From Collinsella sp. CAG:166 (GTDB taxonomy: Bacteria; Actinomycetota; Coriobacteriia; Coriobacteriales; Coriobacteriaceae): a stretch of 8,455 bases of DNA. The translations under genes and the position numbers were made by a program. The notes under the pieces are model-generated. The model was not told the origin of the DNA and did no database searches. It saw only the letters and a program-made list of their open reading frames with translations. The stretch spans positions 1 to 8,455 of the forward strand of contig FR878677.1 of assembly GCA_000434535.1 (NCBI GenBank). Reading direction: 5' to 3'. Below are positions 5,702 through 8,455 of the stretch, one piece after another (positions within the stretch are counted from its first letter, which is position 1; every line of letters starts with the position of its first letter).

Positions 5702-6313
5702 CTAGCTATTAAACCCGTTGAACTTTAGGTAGCTCATGAGATACGCCTTCGATACAAAAGACGATACCGCGCTGCGTACGAGCAGCGACTCGCGTGTGAC
5801 CTGATGAGCCGTATCGGGTACAGGAACCTGCTCAATGGAAAAAGCCGCACGAATCGATGCCTCGAGCTGATCAATCACATAATCAAAGGCGGTCGGTGCA
5901 TCGTAGCTCAGGCGCTGAATGTTAAAGAGCGCCTGAACCGCAGCGATGGGCAGCACCTGCTTAAAGATACAAATGGAGATGAGACGCGCAATCTGCTCGC
6001 GACCATATTGCTTTTTAACCGGAGCGGGAACAAGGCCGACCTTTACGTAGTTATTGATCATCGATGGCGTAATGACGGGCTGCTCCACACAAATCGAAAG
6101 CGGCTCCATCCACAGCTCGATGTACTCAATGACCTGGTCACGGTAGAGCGTTACATTCGGCAACTGGTTATAGCGCGGCAGACTGAGCGTATTGAGTTTG
6201 CGGACAATATCAGACTGGATAAATGCATCAGGTAGCACCGTTGGCTGAATATCCTCTGGGCTAATGCTAACCGACGTATCGGACATAGGAATGACATGTT
6301 TAGCGTGATTCAT
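5702..6313 (-). CDS. DUF1836-family MerR-like putative regulator
   Basis: This 203-residue protein matches, by recall, the DUF1836 family, common in Clostridia and other gut anaerobes and of unproven function. The core at about residues 80-125 reads ITPSMINNYVKVGLVPAPVK, then YGREQIARLISICIFKQVL. This resembles the helix-turn-helix plus wing of MerR proteins, where 'NYVKxGLVPxP' corresponds to the recognition helix and following turn. The rest is mostly helical and may mediate oligomerisation or ligand binding. No metal-binding cysteines stand out. The start at 6313 is chosen for a near-ideal GGAGG (6324-6320) 6 nt upstream. A longer frame back to 6499 lacks support and would read through the trxB terminator hairpin. 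It follows trxB in the same direction but is separated by that terminator, so it likely has its own promoter. The family call is fairly firm; the DNA-binding role is inferred. Confidence 0.75.
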   Translation of the reverse strand: MNHAKHVIPMSDTSVSISPEDIQPTVLPDAFIQSDIVRKLNTLSLPRYNQLPNVTLYRDQVIEYIELWMEPLSICVEQPVITPSMINNYVKVGLVPAPVKKQYGREQIARLISICIFKQVLPIAAVQALFNIQRLSYDAPTAFDYVIDQLEASIRAAFSIEQVPVPDTAHQVTRESLLVRSAVSSFVSKAYLMSYLKFNGFNS

Positions 6314-6319
6314 ATGGTG

Positions 6320-6324
6320 CCTCC
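6320..6324 (-). promoter_or_regulatory. Ribosome binding site deciding the DUF1836 start
   Basis: GGAGG on the minus strand lies 6 nt before ATG 6313. It rules out the in-frame starts further upstream. Confidence 0.7.
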
Positions 6325-6345
6325 GTTCGTTTTCAATATTGTATT

Positions 6346-6384
6346 CTAGATTATCTAGTTTTGCATACCATAATGAACGGTATG
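6346..6384. repeat. Two inverted repeats upstream of the DUF1836 gene, candidate operators
   Basis: CTAGAT-T-ATCTAG (6346-6358) is a 6-bp dyad with a 1-nt centre. CATACC-N9-GGTATG (6364-6369 and 6379-6384) is a 6-bp dyad spanning 21 bp. Both lie 33-71 nt upstream of the DUF1836 start. The first contains a minus-strand GATAAT that could serve as a -10. This suits an autoregulated promoter, but no clear -35 can be assigned. Confidence 0.4.
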
Positions 6385-6442
6385 ATCGTCGGCTTTGGCT
6401 CGGGTCAGGTCGCAGGATAGCTGGCTCATTTTTTACACAACA

Positions 6443-6490
6443 AAACGTCCAGCGGCAACGTTGCCTCAAGCTCGTTACCGCTGGACGTTT
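6443..6490 (-). terminator. Rho-independent terminator of trxB
   Basis: AAACGTCCAGCGG (6443-6455) pairs perfectly with CCGCTGGACGTTT (6478-6490). After one mismatch, AACG/CGTT (6457-6460 and 6473-6476) extends the stem. On the minus strand it is followed by TTGTTGTGTAAAAAAT, a modest U-tract because the stem itself ends in TTT. It lies 40 nt past the trxB stop. Confidence 0.75.
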
Positions 6491-6529
6491 AAGTAACATA
6501 ACAACCTTACATAAGATATATTATCGTAC

Positions 6530-7468
6530 TTATCCGCGGAGAAACGCGTATGCGCTAGTTGCTGCTATGGCTCCGTCAGAAACGGCGGTCACAACCTGGC
6601 GTAAGCGTTTCGAACGGATGTCGCCAGCAGCGAATAGACCTGGCGTGCGTGTCGCCATGGATTCATCAGTCAGAATGCCGCCATCAGGCGCCAGATCGAC
6701 TAAATGCTTAACAAGCTCGGTATGGGGTTGCGTGCCGGTAAAGACAAAAATGCCAAACGAGCCAGGCTCAAATGACTCGGTATGAATTTCCCCGGATGCA
6801 TTGTCCTTAAAGGCAATCGTCGTTGGCATCGCTTCACCAGAAAGTTCAACAATACTAGTTTGGTACCTAACTGTAATATTGTCCTTTTTGAGTACTTTCT
6901 GAACAACACCATCAGGCGCACGAAACTGGTCGCGGCGCAGCACGATGGTCACACTGCTGGCAATATCTGACAGGAACAGAGCCTCCTCGCAGGCAGCATT
7001 GCCGCCGCCGATGACAAAAACCTGTTTGCCGCGGAAGAACATACCGTCACATGTTGCGCAATATGAAACGCCACGACCGCGATACGTATCCTCGCCAACA
7101 AAACCAGCAGATCGCGGCGTGGCACCCATGCAAGCGATAACGCTCGAGGCTAGCGTATCGCCCATATCGTGATGCACCGTAAACAGCGCTGCATCGGCAT
7201 CGTAATCGATACCCGTAACCATGCTCCATGCGACCTGAGCTCCCAAGCCCTCTGCATGCTGCTGAAAACGCTCGCCGAGTTCGGCGCCACTCAAGAGCGG
7301 AATGCCCGGATAGTTCTCGACTTCATTGGTCGTGGCGATCTGTCCACCCGACATGCCCTGCTCAATCACGGTCGTCGTCAGGTTGGCACGCGCAGCGTAA
7401 ATGGCGGCAGCATAGCCCGCGGGGCCTCCACCGATAATCGCAACATCAATCGGCTGATCGGTAGTCAT
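6530..7468 (-). CDS. trxB: Thioredoxin-disulfide reductase
   Basis: This cytoplasmic FAD enzyme passes electrons from NADPH to thioredoxin. The 312-residue length is standard for the low-molecular-weight type. FAD-binding motif GGGPAG is at 13-18, the redox-active CATC at 137-140, the NADPH Rossmann motif GGGNAA at 154-159, the 2'-phosphate motif LRRDQFRA at 177-184 and the second FAD motif TPGLFAAGDI at 275-284. The first residue of the usual HRRxxFRA is Leu, but both arginines remain, so NADPH use is likely. Start 7468 is chosen because GAGAGGA (7481-7475) lies 6 nt upstream and the protein then begins, as usual, a few residues before the FAD strand. The longer frame to 7543 adds 25 unsupported residues. 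No thioredoxin gene is adjacent. It is divergent from the glycosyltransferase gene. Confidence 0.93.
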   Translation of the reverse strand: MTTDQPIDVAIIGGGPAGYAAAIYAARANLTTTVIEQGMSGGQIATTNEVENYPGIPLLSGAELGERFQQHAEGLGAQVAWSMVTGIDYDADAALFTVHHDMGDTLASSVIACMGATPRSAGFVGEDTYRGRGVSYCATCDGMFFRGKQVFVIGGGNAACEEALFLSDIASSVTIVLRRDQFRAPDGVVQKVLKKDNITVRYQTSIVELSGEAMPTTIAFKDNASGEIHTESFEPGSFGIFVFTGTQPHTELVKHLVDLAPDGGILTDESMATRTPGLFAAGDIRSKRLRQVVTAVSDGAIAATSAYAFLRG

Positions 7469-7474
7469 GAAGAA

Positions 7475-7481
7475 TCCTCTC
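7475..7481 (-). promoter_or_regulatory. Ribosome binding site deciding the trxB start
   Basis: GAGAGGA on the minus strand lies 6 nt before ATG 7468. It favours the 312-residue product over in-frame ATGs at 7510 and 7543. Confidence 0.6.
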
Positions 7482-7527
7482 GTCGAAACGTTGTCGTTCT
7501 TTGCGCTCATACCCAAATTTACGTGAA

Positions 7528-7549
7528 CATGACACTCATGCACTACAAT
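7528..7549. promoter_or_regulatory. Divergent promoter region: small dyad beside a -10-like box
   Basis: CATGA-CAC-TCATG (7528-7540) is a 5-bp inverted repeat. A plus-strand -10-like TACAAT (7544-7549) follows it directly, 36 nt before the glycosyltransferase start. I cannot assign a convincing -35 for either direction. The dyad would sit in the spacer of the plus-strand promoter, where a regulator could act. Confidence 0.3.
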
Positions 7550-7585
7550 GATAAATCGCGTAACAAAGCTGAAGGGGAGTTATCG

Positions 7586-8455
7586 ATGGATCAAACGCAG
7601 ACGAGCAATAGCGCTCCCCTGCCCATGCAAGCCACTCCCCAACCGGAGCAAATGACCGTTTCACCTGCACAAAAACCCCTGGTAACCATTGTGCACGCAT
7701 CAGTTGGATCGGGCCACAAAGCCGCCGCCAACGCGATTGCACAAGCATTTGACCTTATCCGCGGCACCAAGGGAATCCCTGAGGATATTGAAATTGAAGT
7801 GCTCGATATCCTTGATTTTGGACGTATTAAATTCGACGGCAATAAGACCGCGGCTTCTTTTACGGGAGCCACACGCCCCATTTACGACCTGACCTGGCGA
7901 TATACGCTTACGGGGCATCTTCTCTGGGGTGGCGGCACGGCATGGTCGCGAATTATGTTCCCCGCCTTCAACGAATATATTCGTCGCCGCAGGCCTATAG
8001 CCGTGGTCGCAACGCACATCACAGCAGCCAATGTTGCCGTGGGTGCCCGCGTTATTACGGGTATCGATTATCCGGTCATCTGCGTACCAACAGACTATGA
8101 AGTCGAAGGCTTTTGGCCCCACAAGGACACCGACCTGTTCTGCGTAGCCAACGAATTTATGGCCGAGACACTTCGCCCCCGTAAGGTTCCCGAGACCAAA
8201 ATCCGCATTACAGGCATCCCCATTCGCGCCGGGTTTGATACGGACTACAATCGCGAGGAAGAACTCGAGAAGTTCAATCTCCCCGCTGACAAGACCGTTG
8301 TGTTGGTGATGGCCGGTGCCAGCTTGCCTCAACCGTACGTTCGCTTTCGCGCGGAGATGGACCGCACACTCCCCTTCCTGCGCAGCTTCGAGGACATGCA
8401 CTTTGTCTTTTTGCCGGGCAAGGATGAGGAATACACCACCCGCCTCAAGACGCTC
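7586..8455 (+). CDS. MGDG-synthase/UgtP-type diacylglycerol glycosyltransferase, C-terminal part beyond window
   Basis: This is probably a peripheral membrane enzyme that adds a hexose from a UDP-sugar to diacylglycerol, making membrane glycolipid (possibly also an anchor for surface glycopolymers). The 290 visible codons include the family N-terminal motif VHASVGSGHKAAANAI (36-51), the GxGH loop that contacts lipid and sugar. THITAANVAVGARVI (143-157), the PTDYEVEGFWPH region (168-179) and VANEFMAETL (187-196) resemble the TDYxxHxxW and 'ATDYVKEKL' parts of UgtP. ITGIPIRAGF (208-217) ends the N-terminal GT-B domain. A Gln/Pro/Thr-rich leader of about 30 residues precedes the fold. The glycine loop opening the second domain reads VMAGASLPQPY, less glycine-rich than usual. 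ATG 7586 has GGGGAG (7574-7579) 6 nt upstream. The nucleotide-sugar site lies past the edge, so donor sugar cannot be judged. Confidence 0.82.
   Translation, partial: MDQTQTSNSAPLPMQATPQPEQMTVSPAQKPLVTIVHASVGSGHKAAANAIAQAFDLIRGTKGIPEDIEIEVLDILDFGRIKFDGNKTAASFTGATRPIYDLTWRYTLTGHLLWGGGTAWSRIMFPAFNEYIRRRRPIAVVATHITAANVAVGARVITGIDYPVICVPTDYEVEGFWPHKDTDLFCVANEFMAETLRPRKVPETKIRITGIPIRAGFDTDYNREEELEKFNLPADKTVVLVMAGASLPQPYVRFRAEMDRTLPFLRSFEDMHFVFLPGKDEEYTTRLKTL

Noticed and set aside
6339..6785. Open plus-strand frame between the DUF1836 gene and the trxB end
   Set aside because: It runs through the trxB terminator hairpin and antisense into trxB, and shows no domain.
7700..8401. Open minus-strand frame opposite the glycosyltransferase gene
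   Set aside because: It is antisense to a clearly coding frame with family motifs, and its product resembles nothing.

Overview
This is a stretch of bacterial chromosome that looks like a member of the Actinomycetota, most likely class Coriobacteriia and plausibly Collinsella or a close relative (inference from gene content, not a database match). The main pointer is a GarA/OdhI-type FHA protein directly followed by a FtsR-type MerR regulator. That pair is typical of actinobacteria such as Mycobacterium and Corynebacterium. It sits here next to families common in anaerobic gut bacteria (DegV, DUF1836, an MGDG-synthase-type glycosyltransferase). Nearly all genes have a recognisable purine-rich Shine-Dalgarno site 4-7 nt before the start.

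Layout. (1) Positions 1-567, minus strand: the N-terminal 189 codons of a lantibiotic-protection-type ABC transporter ATPase, cut by the window edge, with a more GC-rich third codon position than genes further right. (2) Positions 568-784: a divergent promoter region with a plausible promoter for pgsA and small repeats that may be operators. (3) Positions 785-4586, plus strand: a compact run of pgsA (phospholipid synthesis), garA (FHA signalling protein), ftsR (MerR regulator), apt (adenine salvage) and a secreted NlpC/P60 peptidoglycan hydrolase. The run ends in a hairpin terminator, and I see no internal terminator. (4) Positions 4587-5628: a promoter and a DegV-family lipid-binding protein. 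(5) A 15-bp perfect hairpin at 5648-5689, between convergent genes. (6) Positions 5702-7468, minus strand: thioredoxin reductase trxB with its own terminator, then a DUF1836 MerR-like regulator whose upstream region carries two dyads. (7) From 7586, plus strand: a diacylglycerol glycosyltransferase of the MGDG-synthase/UgtP type, running off the right edge.

Functionally the window is mostly core envelope and growth machinery. Phosphatidylglycerophosphate synthesis, glycolipid synthesis and fatty-acid handling (DegV) serve the membrane. The NlpC/P60 protein acts on the wall. GarA and FtsR are candidate links from Ser/Thr-kinase signalling to metabolism and division. I found no RNA genes, CRISPR array, insertion sequence or prophage. 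I also do not see a clearly new multi-gene system. The most informative points are the conserved pgsA-garA-ftsR neighbourhood, the reduced GarA phospho-site, the E-loop ABC ATPase, and a DegV protein that lacks a normally conserved C-terminal histidine.
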